Of a DNA stretch of 10,878 bases, positions 1 to 7,278 are shown in pieces. The DNA comes from an uncultured Clostridia bacterium (GTDB lineage: Bacteria; Bacillota; Clostridia; Christensenellales; Borkfalkiaceae), in assembly GCA_947629605.1 (NCBI GenBank), contig CANREK010000028.1:1-10878 (forward strand), in the 5' to 3' direction. Each line of letters opens with the position of its first letter. Position 1 is the first letter of the stretch. The translations under genes were made by a program, and so were the position numbers. Under the pieces are notes generated by a model. It had not been told where the DNA came from. It ran no database searches and worked only from the letters and a program-made list of their open reading frames with translations.

Positions 1-567
1 ATTGGCCATATCCTTGATGCAGATGTTGTCCGCCCCCATGTCCTCGTACGTCTTGGCGAGGCGCACGAAGTAGTCGAGCGTGTGAACGGGGCTCGTCGTA
101 TACGAGATGGCCGCCTCGGCGATGCCGCGGGCGGGATCGGTGGCATGGAGCTGTCCGCCGTACTTCTTGATGGCCTTCATCGACGCCGCGATGTTGCGGG
201 GATCGTTGAGGGCGTCGAACACGCGGATGATGCCGATGCCGTTCTCAAAGCACTTTTCGACGAGTTTATCGACGAGATCGTCGGCATAATTGCGGTAGCC
301 GAGAAGGTTCTGCCCCCTCAATAACATTTGAATGGGCGTCTTTTTGAGGTAGGTGCGAAGGATACGAAGCCTCTCCCACGGGTCCTCGTTCAAAAAGCGC
401 ATGCAGGTGTCGAAGGTCGCGCCGCCCCATCCTTCCAAAGAATAGTAGCCGACCTCGTCGAGCTGTGCGAGCACGGGGATCATCTGCTCCGTGCGCATGC
501 GCGTTGCGGCGTGCGATTGGTGCGCATCCCGCAGGATCGTATCCATGATCAAAACTTTTTTTGCCAT
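1..567 (-). CDS. oadA: Oxaloacetate decarboxylase / pyruvate carboxyltransferase alpha subunit (OadA/PycB type), N-terminal part
   Basis: Partial gene: 189 codons are visible and the frame runs off the left edge. This is the biotin-dependent carboxyltransferase that moves CO2 between a 2-oxo acid (oxaloacetate/pyruvate) and carboxybiotin. The N-terminus carries the family signature DTILRDAHQS at residues 9-18, where Asp14 corresponds to a metal ligand, followed by ATRMRTEQM. Further on are GGATFDTCMRF, LLRGQNLLGYRNYADD and VFDALND, all typical of this TIM-barrel domain. The visible part ends in CIKDMAN, whose Lys185 corresponds to the carbamylated active-site lysine. The ATG at 567 has AAAGGAG upstream and lies 18 bp after the oadB stop, so it is the last visible gene of the decarboxylase operon. 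Because the biotin carrier is a separate gene here, I expect this protein to lack its own biotinyl domain, but the C-terminus is off-window. A 5S-like transcarboxylase subunit is the main alternative. Confidence 0.93.
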   Translation of the reverse strand, partial: MAKKVLIMDTILRDAHQSHAATRMRTEQMIPVLAQLDEVGYYSLEGWGGATFDTCMRFLNEDPWERLRILRTYLKKTPIQMLLRGQNLLGYRNYADDLVDKLVEKCFENGIGIIRVFDALNDPRNIAASMKAIKKYGGQLHATDPARGIAEAAISYTTSPVHTLDYFVRLAKTYEDMGADNICIKDMAN

Positions 568-585
568 AATCGCTCCTTTGTCGGC

Positions 586-1776
586 TTACCAAGGGATGGC
601 GAGCAGAATGCCCGCGGCGAGCGCCGAGCCGATGACGCCCGCGACGTTGGGTCCCATTGCATGCATCAAGAGGTGGTTGGAAGGGTCGTATTCCCGCCCG
701 ACATCCTCGGAGATCCTTGCCGCCATGGGCACGGCGGAGACGCCCGCGGAGCCGATGAGCGGATTGATCTGCCCCTTTGTCACCTTGCACATGATCTTTG
801 CCGTCAGAATGCCCCCGATCGTGCCGCAGACGAATGCGACGACGCCGATGAGCAGGATATAGAGTGTCTGCGGGGTCAAAAAGATGTCCCCCTTCGCCTT
901 GCTGCCGACGGCGATGCCGAGGAAGATGGTGATGGTATTCATGAGGCCGTTCTGCGCCTGCGAAGAGAGCCGTTCCACGACGCCCGATTCACGGAACAGA
1001 TTGCCGAGCATGAGCATGCCGAGGAGCGGGACCGCGGTGGGCAGAAGCAGCCCGACGACGAGCGTGACGACGATCGGGAAGAGGATCTTCTCCACCTTGC
1101 TGACCTGACGGAGCGGTTTCATGCGGATCATGCGCTCCTTTTTCGTCGTGAGAAGTTTCATGAGCGGCTTCTGTATGACGGGAATGAGCGCCATATAGGA
1201 ATAGGCCGCGATGGCAATGGCGGGAACGAGATTTTCGGCGAGCTTCTTGGCGACATAGAGCGCCGTGGGCCCATCGGCACCGCCGATGATGGCGATGGCC
1301 GCCGATTCCGCGCCCGAAAATCCGAGCAGGATCGCGCCGAAGAGCGCCACAAAGACGCCGAGTTGCGCCCCCGCGCCGATGAGCATGCTCTTGGGGTTGG
1401 CGATGAGCGGTCCGAAGTCCGTCATCGCGCCGATGCCGAGGAAGATGAGCGGCGGATAGATGACTTTGTCGACGCCGTAGTAGATATACCACAACAGGCC
1501 GCGGCTTGTCGGTTCGACGTTGTCATAGATCTGCTCTGCCCCCTCGGGATAGGTGCCCCAAAGCACCTTTTCGGCGCCCGGGAGATTGATGAGGAACATG
1601 CCGAACGCGATCGGAAGCAGGAGCATGGGCTCGAACTTTTTGACGATCGCAAGGAACATCAACACAAGGGAAATGGCGAGCATGACATAGTTCTGCCATC
1701 CCCCCTGCGAGAGCCCCATGGAGTTCCACAGATCGGAAAAGATCTTTCCGATGTCGAGTGCAAGTAGATTCTGCAT
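586..1776 (-). CDS. oadB: Na+-translocating decarboxylase beta subunit (OadB/MmdB/GcdB)
   Basis: Full-length membrane subunit (396 aa) that decarboxylates carboxybiotin and exports Na+ across the cytoplasmic membrane. Many hydrophobic segments span the protein, for example residues 28-66, 106-125, 136-155, 232-260 and 303-330. The conserved GGADGPT motif is at 165-171, and its Asp168 matches the essential membrane Asp of the Klebsiella protein. AAYSYMALIP follows at 190-199. The C-terminal MHAMGPNVAGVIGSALAAG (371-389) contains the conserved Asn377 and Ser384 of the ion path. The family alone does not say which acyl substrate the complex uses, since oxaloacetate, methylmalonyl-CoA and glutaconyl-CoA decarboxylases share this subunit. 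The ATG at 1776 has GGAGAGG upstream and sits 12 bp after the biotin-carrier stop, consistent with one transcript. Confidence 0.95.
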   Translation of the reverse strand: MQNLLALDIGKIFSDLWNSMGLSQGGWQNYVMLAISLVLMFLAIVKKFEPMLLLPIAFGMFLINLPGAEKVLWGTYPEGAEQIYDNVEPTSRGLLWYIYYGVDKVIYPPLIFLGIGAMTDFGPLIANPKSMLIGAGAQLGVFVALFGAILLGFSGAESAAIAIIGGADGPTALYVAKKLAENLVPAIAIAAYSYMALIPVIQKPLMKLLTTKKERMIRMKPLRQVSKVEKILFPIVVTLVVGLLLPTAVPLLGMLMLGNLFRESGVVERLSSQAQNGLMNTITIFLGIAVGSKAKGDIFLTPQTLYILLIGVVAFVCGTIGGILTAKIMCKVTKGQINPLIGSAGVSAVPMAARISEDVGREYDPSNHLLMHAMGPNVAGVIGSALAAGILLAIPW

Positions 1777-1788
1777 GATCCTCTCCGT

Positions 1789-2142
1789 TTATCCGATAAA
1801 TGCGAGCACGGCGTCCGACTCGACGTTCGCCCCCTTCTGTACACTGAACGTGACCGTCCCGTCGCAGGGGGCGGTGATGTCGTTGTCCATCTTCATGGCT
1901 TCGAGGACAAGAATGGGCTGATCCTTCTTGACGGAAGCGCCGTTTTCGACGAGAAGATTTTTGATGAGCCCGGGGAAGGGTGAAAGCACTTTTGTCCCCT
2001 TTCCCGAAGCGGGCGCGGGTGCGGCCTTGGGCGCAGTTGCGGCGGGCGCGGAGAGCGGGACCGCCTTGGGAGCTGTCGCGCCGAGCTCTTCGACCCCCAC
2101 TTCATACTGTTTTCCGTTGACTGTGATCAAAAAATTACGCAT
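1789..2142 (-). CDS. Biotin carboxyl carrier protein of the decarboxylase (MmdC/GcdC-like)
   Basis: 117-aa biotinyl protein that carries CO2 as carboxybiotin between the carboxyltransferase(s) and OadB. Residues 1-20 form a short N-terminal segment, then comes a flexible Ala/Pro-rich linker at about 22-48, then a biotinyl/lipoyl domain at about 50-117. The biotinylation motif EAMKM is at 81-85, so Lys84 is the modified residue. The domain contains the usual SPFPG and APCDGTV turns. The ATG at 2142 lies inside the upstream oadG-like gene and overlaps its end by 8 bp. Its ribosome binding site (GAAAGGAGC) is within that gene's coding sequence, which implies translational coupling and a fixed ratio of the two proteins. 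Confidence 0.95.
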   Translation of the reverse strand: MRNFLITVNGKQYEVGVEELGATAPKAVPLSAPAATAPKAAPAPASGKGTKVLSPFPGLIKNLLVENGASVKKDQPILVLEAMKMDNDITAPCDGTVTFSVQKGANVESDAVLAFIG

Positions 2143-2479
2143 GATCTTTGCTCCTTTCTACTCTCTTGATGCGCCTTACGACGAAGTCGCACGCTGTATT
2201 TTCGGTTTGATAATAGCTCATGAGCGCCGCCATGATGACGGCAACGACTTCGGGGGAAACTTCGTCCGAGGCCGACATGGGCTCAAAGGAAGGCGAGGCG
2301 GCGGGCGGCGTTTTTTTCTCCTCCCGACGCGAGGTCCACTTCTTCATGATAAGGCCGATGAGCGCCAAAACGGCAACGAGGAGGGCGATACCGACGATGA
2401 CGAACACGAGCCCGAACACCGCATAGAAGGCGCCTTCGCCGACGTTCATTTTGAACCACGGTTCCAAAAGGTTATTCAC
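2135..2479 (-). CDS. OadG-like gamma/delta small membrane subunit of the decarboxylase
   Basis: 114-aa single-span membrane protein of the OadG/MmdD type, which anchors and assembles the soluble carboxyltransferase on the OadB membrane subunit. The predicted transmembrane helix is at about residues 16-45 and is followed by a positive KKWTSRREEKK stretch, so the C-terminus faces the cytoplasm. A Pro/Ser/Ala linker leads to a C-terminal segment around SPEVVAVIMAALMSYY and FVVRRIKRV, which resembles the conserved tail of these subunits. The start is a GTG at 2479, preceded by a TGAGGG site that overlaps the stop of the upstream carboxyltransferase gene (7-bp gap). The call depends on topology and context as much as on sequence, because this family is poorly conserved. 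Confidence 0.85.
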   Translation of the reverse strand: MNNLLEPWFKMNVGEGAFYAVFGLVFVIVGIALLVAVLALIGLIMKKWTSRREEKKTPPAASPSFEPMSASDEVSPEVVAVIMAALMSYYQTENTACDFVVRRIKRVERSKDHA

Positions 2480-2486
2480 GGTACCC

Positions 2487-3827
2487 TCACTTTATCAACG
2501 TCTGTAATGACGCGATGAGATATTGTTTCAAAAATTGCGGCTCGATGATGTTGTCGAGATATCCCCCTTCCGCCGCATGCACGGGGTCGGCGACCTCGTC
2601 CACATAGCGGGAAAGGGCCTCTTTTCCCAATTCGCCGAGTTCGATCTGCGCCCCTTCCGCACTCTCGAAGAGAGAGATCTGCGCCGTTGCGAGCGCATAG
2701 GTATAGTCGAACCCGACGGACTTGGCCGCAAAGAGGCTGTATCCGAGCCCCACCGCCTTGCCCGTGACGACGGCGATCTTTGCCGCATCGATCGCATCGA
2801 GCACGGAGAGATATTCCCCCATCTCCCTGTAAAGACCGCTGTCGCTGACCTTTAAGGTCGCCTCGACGCCGAGGCAATCGACAAAGGCGAGGAGCGGGAT
2901 GCCGTGATCGCAGGAGAATTTTGCAAAATTCTTGATTTTTCTCATGTTTTGGGCGTTGAGATAGACATGGTCGAAGAGGATCGCCGCGACGGAGATGCCG
3001 CCGATGCGGCCGAGCACCGTCTTGACCTCGGGACAGCTGTTTGCGCCGAGTTCGGTATACTCCTCGAACAGAGATTTGAGCGCCTCGGCCCCCGCATCTT
3101 CGTTGAGCGCGGGAAGCGGTTCGTTGAGTTCGGCATCGACGATGGGAAGGCCGATGAGGTCGGTGAGTTTCAAGATCGTCGACGCCGCCTCCTTCATGTC
3201 GCCGACCTTCAATGCGGGAAGGAGCGCATGCTTCAAGGCGTCGTAGCCCCCGACTTCGACGGGTTTCATGTTCTTTTTCTCCCTTGCGGAGAGCACGAGC
3301 GGAGAGGTAATGCAGAGGGCGCTGTCTTTGAGGAACAAGACGCAGTCGCAAAGGGAGGCAAGGGCGGCGGCGGAGCCGTACACTTCACCGAGAAGTACCG
3401 CAAATTGCAGCACTTTGCCTTTGAGCTGTGTCGCCTTTAAGAGCAGGGCCGAGATGCCTTCCAAGACATCGACGCCCTCGCCGACGCGCACCCCCTGCGA
3501 TGCAAGGAGATAGACGACGGGCGTCTCGTTCTTTTGGGCGGCGGAGAGCGTCTTTGCGATCTTTTCGCAGTTACCCTTGGAGAGCCCGCCGAAAGCGACT
3601 TCGGGGTTGATGGCGACAATAGAAAAAGGATACCTGTCGATGGTGGCAAAACCCGTGACCACCCCTTCTCCGAGAGCATCCCTATCGTCAAACGTCTTTG
3701 AAAAGCTGAATGTGGACAGCTCCACAAAGCTGTCGTCGTCGCAAAGGGCCGAGATCTGCGAGCGAATTCGTTCCCCCGCCTTCAACACGGCCTCTTTCCG
3801 GGTTTGCAATACAGAAATTTTATCCAT
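2487..3827 (-). CDS. Divergent acyl-CoA carboxyltransferase subunit (MmdA/PccB-like)
   Basis: First gene of the decarboxylase operon (446 aa from the ATG). It belongs to the crotonase-fold acyl-CoA carboxyltransferase family, which transfers CO2 between an acyl-CoA such as methylmalonyl-CoA and carboxybiotin. The N-terminal half has a weakened oxyanion-loop region (SQGVRVGEG at 110-118, where the family usually has SGGARIQEG) and GEVYGSAAALASL at 147-159. The C-terminal half keeps PLLAFVDCLG (311-320), KAVGLGYSLF (357-366) and AAEGGYLDNIIEP (418-430). It is about 60 residues shorter than the usual 510-520 aa. I chose the ATG at 3827 because AAGAGG lies just upstream; an in-frame TTG at 3857 would add ten residues with no family match. 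The substrate is not certain, because the motifs that normally define the acyl-CoA pocket are altered. Confidence 0.8.
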   Translation of the reverse strand: MDKISVLQTRKEAVLKAGERIRSQISALCDDDSFVELSTFSFSKTFDDRDALGEGVVTGFATIDRYPFSIVAINPEVAFGGLSKGNCEKIAKTLSAAQKNETPVVYLLASQGVRVGEGVDVLEGISALLLKATQLKGKVLQFAVLLGEVYGSAAALASLCDCVLFLKDSALCITSPLVLSAREKKNMKPVEVGGYDALKHALLPALKVGDMKEAASTILKLTDLIGLPIVDAELNEPLPALNEDAGAEALKSLFEEYTELGANSCPEVKTVLGRIGGISVAAILFDHVYLNAQNMRKIKNFAKFSCDHGIPLLAFVDCLGVEATLKVSDSGLYREMGEYLSVLDAIDAAKIAVVTGKAVGLGYSLFAAKSVGFDYTYALATAQISLFESAEGAQIELGELGKEALSRYVDEVADPVHAAEGGYLDNIIEPQFLKQYLIASLQTLIK

Positions 3828-3872
3828 GCATGACCTCTTGCGGCAAAAAAGTTCCAACTTCTACCAAATATC

Positions 3873-3901
3873 ATTATACACAAAGCGCACAAAAAAAGCA
3901 A
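3873..3901 (-). promoter_or_regulatory. Sigma-A promoter of the decarboxylase operon
   Basis: On the minus strand, TTGCTT (3896-3901) and TATAAT (3873-3878) are separated by exactly 17 bp. The predicted start is near 3866, which leaves a leader of about 39 nt with an AAGAGG ribosome binding site before the ATG at 3827. No obvious riboswitch or operator is seen in this short leader. Confidence 0.8.
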
Positions 3902-4024
3902 GCGGGCGACAAAACTTTTCGGAAGTGATTTTTTATCAAAAAAGTCCCCCATCGTTTGCAACTTTTCTTGCAGTTCTTTCAAAAAAATTTCAACACGCCT
4001 TAAAAAACGTGCCGAAAAATTTAT

Positions 4025-4053
4025 TTGACATCTCGGCGGTTTTCTCCTATAAT
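4025..4053 (+). promoter_or_regulatory. Consensus sigma-A promoter for the acetyltransferase-hydrolase operon
   Basis: Perfect TTGACA (4025-4030), 17-bp spacer, perfect TATAAT (4048-4053). An A/T-rich tract directly upstream could act as an UP element. The predicted start is near 4060, about 16 nt before the ATG at 4076, so the leader holds little beyond the TGAGG ribosome binding site. This suggests strong, largely unregulated expression. Confidence 0.9.
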
Positions 4054-4075
4054 ATTGATGGAATTTGAGGCAAAT

Positions 4076-4639
4076 ATGACGAAAGAACAATTTTTATCCG
4101 AAATGAAGAAACGTAGCTACATAGTGGCGGGGTCCGAAATGCACCTGCACATGCACGAAATGTCCCAACGCGCACTGACGTATACGTCGGAGATCAACGG
4201 CAAATATCATGGACCAGAGGAGTTGAGACGGCTCTTTTTCGAGCTCATCGGAAAAGAATATGACGAAACTTTTGGACTGTTCCCGCCCTTTTCCACCGAC
4301 TACGGTCTGAATATCACGCTCGGCAAGCGTGTCTTTATCAATTCGGGCTGTTGCTTTCAAGATCAAGGCGGCATCGAAATCGGCGACGATTGTCTCATCG
4401 GGCAGCAGGTGGTGATCGCGACTTTGAATCACGATTTAGACCCCGAAAAGCGCGGCAACATGTCCCCAGCGCCCGTAAAGATCGGGAATCAGGTATGGAT
4501 CGGCGCACATGTCACCATTTTGCCGGGGGTCACGATCGGTGACGGAGCCGTCGTCGGCGCGGGTGCAGTCGTCACAAAAGATGTTCCCGAACATGCCGTT
4601 GTGGCGGGCGTTCCCGCAAAAATCATAAAAATCATTTAA
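4076..4639 (+). CDS. Maltose/galactoside-type O-acetyltransferase (LacA/Maa family)
   Basis: 187-aa acetyl-CoA-dependent O-acetyltransferase of the left-handed beta-helix (hexapeptide repeat) family, which acetylates sugars or sugar-like acceptors in the cytoplasm. Residues 1-65 form the helical N-terminal cap, with Tyr/His residues at the acceptor side. Repeats run from about 78 to 187, with turns such as IEIGDDCLIGQQV and VKIGNQVWIGAHVTILPGVTIGDGAVVGAG split over several coils. The catalytic His is His119 in ATLNHDLDP. The C-terminus AGVPAKIIKII is typical. I chose the ATG at 4076 because TGAGG precedes it; an upstream in-frame TTG at 4025 lies inside the promoter. The downstream hydrolase follows after 9 bp, so the two are co-transcribed. 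The natural acceptor is unknown. Confidence 0.9.
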   Translation: MTKEQFLSEMKKRSYIVAGSEMHLHMHEMSQRALTYTSEINGKYHGPEELRRLFFELIGKEYDETFGLFPPFSTDYGLNITLGKRVFINSGCCFQDQGGIEIGDDCLIGQQVVIATLNHDLDPEKRGNMSPAPVKIGNQVWIGAHVTILPGVTIGDGAVVGAGAVVTKDVPEHAVVAGVPAKIIKII

Positions 4640-4648
4640 GGAGGATTT

Positions 4649-5638
4649 ATGGAAGAGTTGAAATTGACGAAAGAATGGGACAAAACGTTCCCCCAAGACA
4701 CGACGGTACACCACGAAAAGGTGACATTCCACAACCGTTACGGCATCACGCTTGCCGCCGACCTTTATGCCCCCAAAAATGCCAAGGGAAAACTCCCCGC
4801 CGTCGCCGTTTGCGGTCCGTTCGGCGCGGTCAAGGAACAGGCGTCGGGACTGTATACACAGGAACTTGCAAGGCGCGGCTTCCTTGCCATCGCCTTCGAT
4901 CCCTCGTTTACGGGGGAAAGCGGCGGAACGCCCCGCTATGTGGCTTCCCCCGACATCAACACCGAGGACTTTTCGGCGGCGGTGGACTTCCTCTCCTGCC
5001 GAGAGGATGTAGACACGGATAAAATCGGGATCTTGGGTATCTGCGGTTGGGGCGGCATGGCGCTCAACGCCGCGGCGATGGATACGAGGATCAAGGCGAC
5101 GGTCGCTTCCACCATGTACGACATGACGCGCGTGAACGCCAAGGGCTATTTTGACGCGGCGGACAGCGAGGAGGCGCGTTTCGAAACGAAAAAGGCCCTC
5201 AACGCACAGCGCACCGTCGATTACAAGAACGGCAATTACGAACTCGGCGGCGGAGTGGTCGATCCCCTTCCCGACGACGCGCCTTTCTTCGTCAAAGATT
5301 ATTACGACTACTACAAGACCAAGCGCGGCTATCACCCCCGCTCGCTCAATTCTAACGGCGGGTGGAACAAGACTTCCTCGCTCTCCTTTATCAATATGCC
5401 CATTTTGGCTTACAGCAATGAGATCCGCAGCGCGGTGCTCCTCATCCATGGCGCAAAGGCGCACTCCTGCTATTTCTCGAAAGACGCTTACGCCGCAATG
5501 ACAAAGGACAGCAAATATGCGGCGAATAAGGAACTTCTCATCATTCCGAACGCCGTGCATACCGACCTCTACGACGGCGGCGGAAAGAACGCCATTCCGT
5601 TCGACAAGATCGAGGCATTTTATCAAACCAATCTATAA
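4649..5638 (+). CDS. Alpha/beta hydrolase with Cys nucleophile (dienelactone hydrolase/YcjY-like)
   Basis: 329-aa alpha/beta hydrolase. The oxyanion strand-turn AVAVCGPFGAVKEQ is at about 51-64 and the GFLAIAFDPSFTGESGG strand and loop at about 77-93. The nucleophile elbow is GICGWGG at 130-136, giving Cys132 in place of the usual Ser, as in dienelactone hydrolase-like enzymes. The likely catalytic His is His304 in IPNAVHTDLYDGGG. The acid probably lies after the AVLLIHGAKAHS strand (262-273), but I cannot assign it firmly. There is no signal peptide, so it is cytoplasmic. The ATG follows AAGGAGG at a good distance and sits 9 bp after the acetyltransferase stop. Pairing with an O-acetyltransferase suggests, but does not prove, action on an acylated small molecule. 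Substrate unknown. Confidence 0.85.
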   Translation: MEELKLTKEWDKTFPQDTTVHHEKVTFHNRYGITLAADLYAPKNAKGKLPAVAVCGPFGAVKEQASGLYTQELARRGFLAIAFDPSFTGESGGTPRYVASPDINTEDFSAAVDFLSCREDVDTDKIGILGICGWGGMALNAAAMDTRIKATVASTMYDMTRVNAKGYFDAADSEEARFETKKALNAQRTVDYKNGNYELGGGVVDPLPDDAPFFVKDYYDYYKTKRGYHPRSLNSNGGWNKTSSLSFINMPILAYSNEIRSAVLLIHGAKAHSCYFSKDAYAAMTKDSKYAANKELLIIPNAVHTDLYDGGGKNAIPFDKIEAFYQTNL

Positions 5639-5667
5639 TACGCTTTGCATGCGGAAATTCAGAAACA

Positions 5668-5700
5668 AAGCCGAGAGCAGTGAACTCTCGGCTTTTCTCT
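5668..5700 (+). terminator. Rho-independent terminator of the acetyltransferase-hydrolase operon
   Basis: Perfect 10-bp stem AAGCCGAGAG (5668-5677) / CTCTCGGCTT (5685-5694) with a 7-nt loop, followed by TTCTCTT. It lies 30 bp after the hydrolase stop. On the opposite strand the same stem is followed by TGTTTCTG, so it may also stop transcription from the minus-strand gene ending at 5757. Confidence 0.9.
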
Positions 5701-5756
5701 TGCCAAAGGCGTATTTTTTCCAAAAATGTACCGATATTGTGCGCGGGGCCGCTCTT

Positions 5757-6794
5757 TTACGGGCCGTTTTGGCCTTGTTCCGTTCCGTCGCCCTCCCTTT
5801 TGACCCCCTTGGAGACGATGGAGCCGTCGGGGTCGACGACTTCGAGCACAAACTCCCCCTTCTCCTTCTTTTTCTCGATCCTCGTCTCGCGGTGGAACTT
5901 TTTCTCGAACCATCCCAAGATGGCATCCGACTTCTTGTAGAGAAAGACAAACAACACGATGACGAGGGCGATGAGGACCGCCCAAATGAGGATCCCCCAC
6001 CAGGTGTTGATGGGAATGAGTGTGACGGAATAGCTCGTCGCAAAGATGGCCAAAACTCTCGAAATGAGAATGACAGTGAGGAAGTACCACACAGACATCG
6101 ACGAAAATCCCGCCACGAAACAAAGGACATCGTCGGGGAACACGGGCAGGAGAAACATCGCCGTGAGCAGAAGTTTATCCTTGCCCTTGATCTTTTTGAG
6201 CCACTTTTCAAGGGTCTCCTTCCCCACCATCCACGAGACGACGCGGATGCCCGCATATCTCCCGATGAGGAAGGCGGCGAGCGAGCCCAAGACGATGCCG
6301 ATCAAGCTATATACGCTTCCCCAAAACGGGTGAAAGAGCGCGGCGCCCGCAACGACCGTCACGGTGCTCGGAATGGGCAGAATGACGACTTGCAGAAATT
6401 GCAACACGATGAAGAGCACGACCATGAAGCTGCCCGCGCTCTCGATATAGCTCTCAAAGCTCCCCTCATCCCGCAAAACGTTCATAAACCCCGTTTCGAG
6501 CAGGGCATAGAGGCCGATGAGCAGAAAATCGAAGAGAATATAGGCGATGATACAGCACTTGTAGACGACCTGTTTTTTCAAAAAATAAAAGACGAGATCG
6601 ACCGTGAAAATGGCAAGGTCGGCGGCGGTGGAGAGCGCAAAAACCGTCCACCACAGCGCGGGGGACCAAGTATCGAAGAAGCGAAGGGACAAAATCAAAA
6701 ACAGTTCAAAAAGGGCCGCGCCGAGCGCGATACCCAGAACATGGCAGATTTTGAATGCGGCGGGCGTCTTTCCCCCTTCTTTCGCTTTTCCCAT
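5757..6794 (-). CDS. VTT-domain (DedA/TVP38-like) integral membrane protein
   Basis: 345-aa polytopic membrane protein of the VTT/DedA superfamily, whose members are linked to lipid scrambling or recycling of lipid carriers. The VTT core spans about residues 135-260. It includes LPIPSTVTVVAGAALF, the IGRYAG turn (177-182), LLPVFPDDVLCFVAGF (215-230) and a final VILISRVLAIFATSY helix. Unusually, three extra hydrophobic segments (about 15-40, 46-72, 79-100) precede the core, and a charged cytoplasmic tail of about 45 residues follows the last helix (about 265-287). The ATG at 6794 has no Shine-Dalgarno sequence. It lies 13 bp after the rnhA stop and 7 nt after a TATACT box (6802-6807), so it may be translated from a short or leaderless transcript, or be coupled to rnhA. 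The exact function is unknown. Confidence 0.85.
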   Translation of the reverse strand: MGKAKEGGKTPAAFKICHVLGIALGAALFELFLILSLRFFDTWSPALWWTVFALSTAADLAIFTVDLVFYFLKKQVVYKCCIIAYILFDFLLIGLYALLETGFMNVLRDEGSFESYIESAGSFMVVLFIVLQFLQVVILPIPSTVTVVAGAALFHPFWGSVYSLIGIVLGSLAAFLIGRYAGIRVVSWMVGKETLEKWLKKIKGKDKLLLTAMFLLPVFPDDVLCFVAGFSSMSVWYFLTVILISRVLAIFATSYSVTLIPINTWWGILIWAVLIALVIVLFVFLYKKSDAILGWFEKKFHRETRIEKKKEKGEFVLEVVDPDGSIVSKGVKREGDGTEQGQNGP

Positions 6795-6807
6795 ACAATA
6801 TAGTATA

Positions 6808-7272
6808 TCAATCGGGGTCGGAATTTATAAGTTTTTCCCTTAACTCCTCGATCGCCTTTCGGGCGAGTTCGTCGCAACGGTTGTTGAGTTCGTTGTCGGC
6901 GTGCCCCTTCACTTTATGAAAAATGACCTTGTGTGTGCGCGTGAGCGAGAGAAGTTCCCGCCAAAGTTCGTCGTTGAGAACGGGCTTTTTATCGGCCTTT
7001 TTCCATCCGCTCTTTTCCCAAGCGTACACCCAGCCCTCCGAAAAGGCGTTGACGGTATAGGCGGAATCCGAAAAGACGTCGACTTCGCAGGGATATTTGA
7101 GCAGTTTGAGCCCCTCGATGACGGCCGTGATCTCCATGCGGTTGTTGGTCGTCTCATTTTCGGCGCCCGAGATCTCCCGTCTGTGTTCCCCGTAGAGAAG
7201 GACCGCGCCCCATCCCCCGGGGCCGGGATTCCCCGAACATGCGCCGTCTGTGTAGAGTGTCACTCGTTTCAT
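6808..7272 (-). CDS. rnhA: Ribonuclease HI
   Basis: 154-aa RNase HI, which cuts the RNA strand of RNA:DNA hybrids, for example R-loops and replication primers. All catalytic residues are present at almost Escherichia coli numbering: Asp9 in TDGACSGNPGPGGWG, Glu47 in NNRMEITAV, Asp69 in VFSDSAYTVNA, His124 in VKGHAD and Asp134 in NRCDELARKA. The length matches the 155-aa E. coli enzyme. I chose the ATG at 7272 rather than the one at 7290 because it matches the family N-terminus and because 7290 lies inside the promoter. There is no Shine-Dalgarno sequence; the promoter position predicts a leaderless mRNA. The VTT-domain gene follows 13 bp downstream. Confidence 0.96.
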   Translation of the reverse strand: MKRVTLYTDGACSGNPGPGGWGAVLLYGEHRREISGAENETTNNRMEITAVIEGLKLLKYPCEVDVFSDSAYTVNAFSEGWVYAWEKSGWKKADKKPVLNDELWRELLSLTRTHKVIFHKVKGHADNELNNRCDELARKAIEELREKLINSDPD

Positions 7273-7278
7273 AAAAGT

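Noticed and set aside
328..1767. Long open frame on the plus strand (479 codons) opposite oadB and oadA
   Set aside because: The translation is full of Arg/Asp/Glu/His low-complexity composition typical of an antisense reading of a GC-rich gene. The opposite strand encodes clearly recognisable OadB and OadA.
4436..5626. Long open frame on the minus strand opposite the acetyltransferase and hydrolase
   Set aside because: Shadow of two well-supported plus-strand genes with their own promoter and ribosome binding sites.
5517..6803. Long open frame on the plus strand (428 codons) opposite the VTT-domain gene
   Set aside because: It overlaps the end of the hydrolase and a strong terminator, has no ribosome binding site and a charged, repetitive composition. 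The minus strand has a convincing membrane protein.
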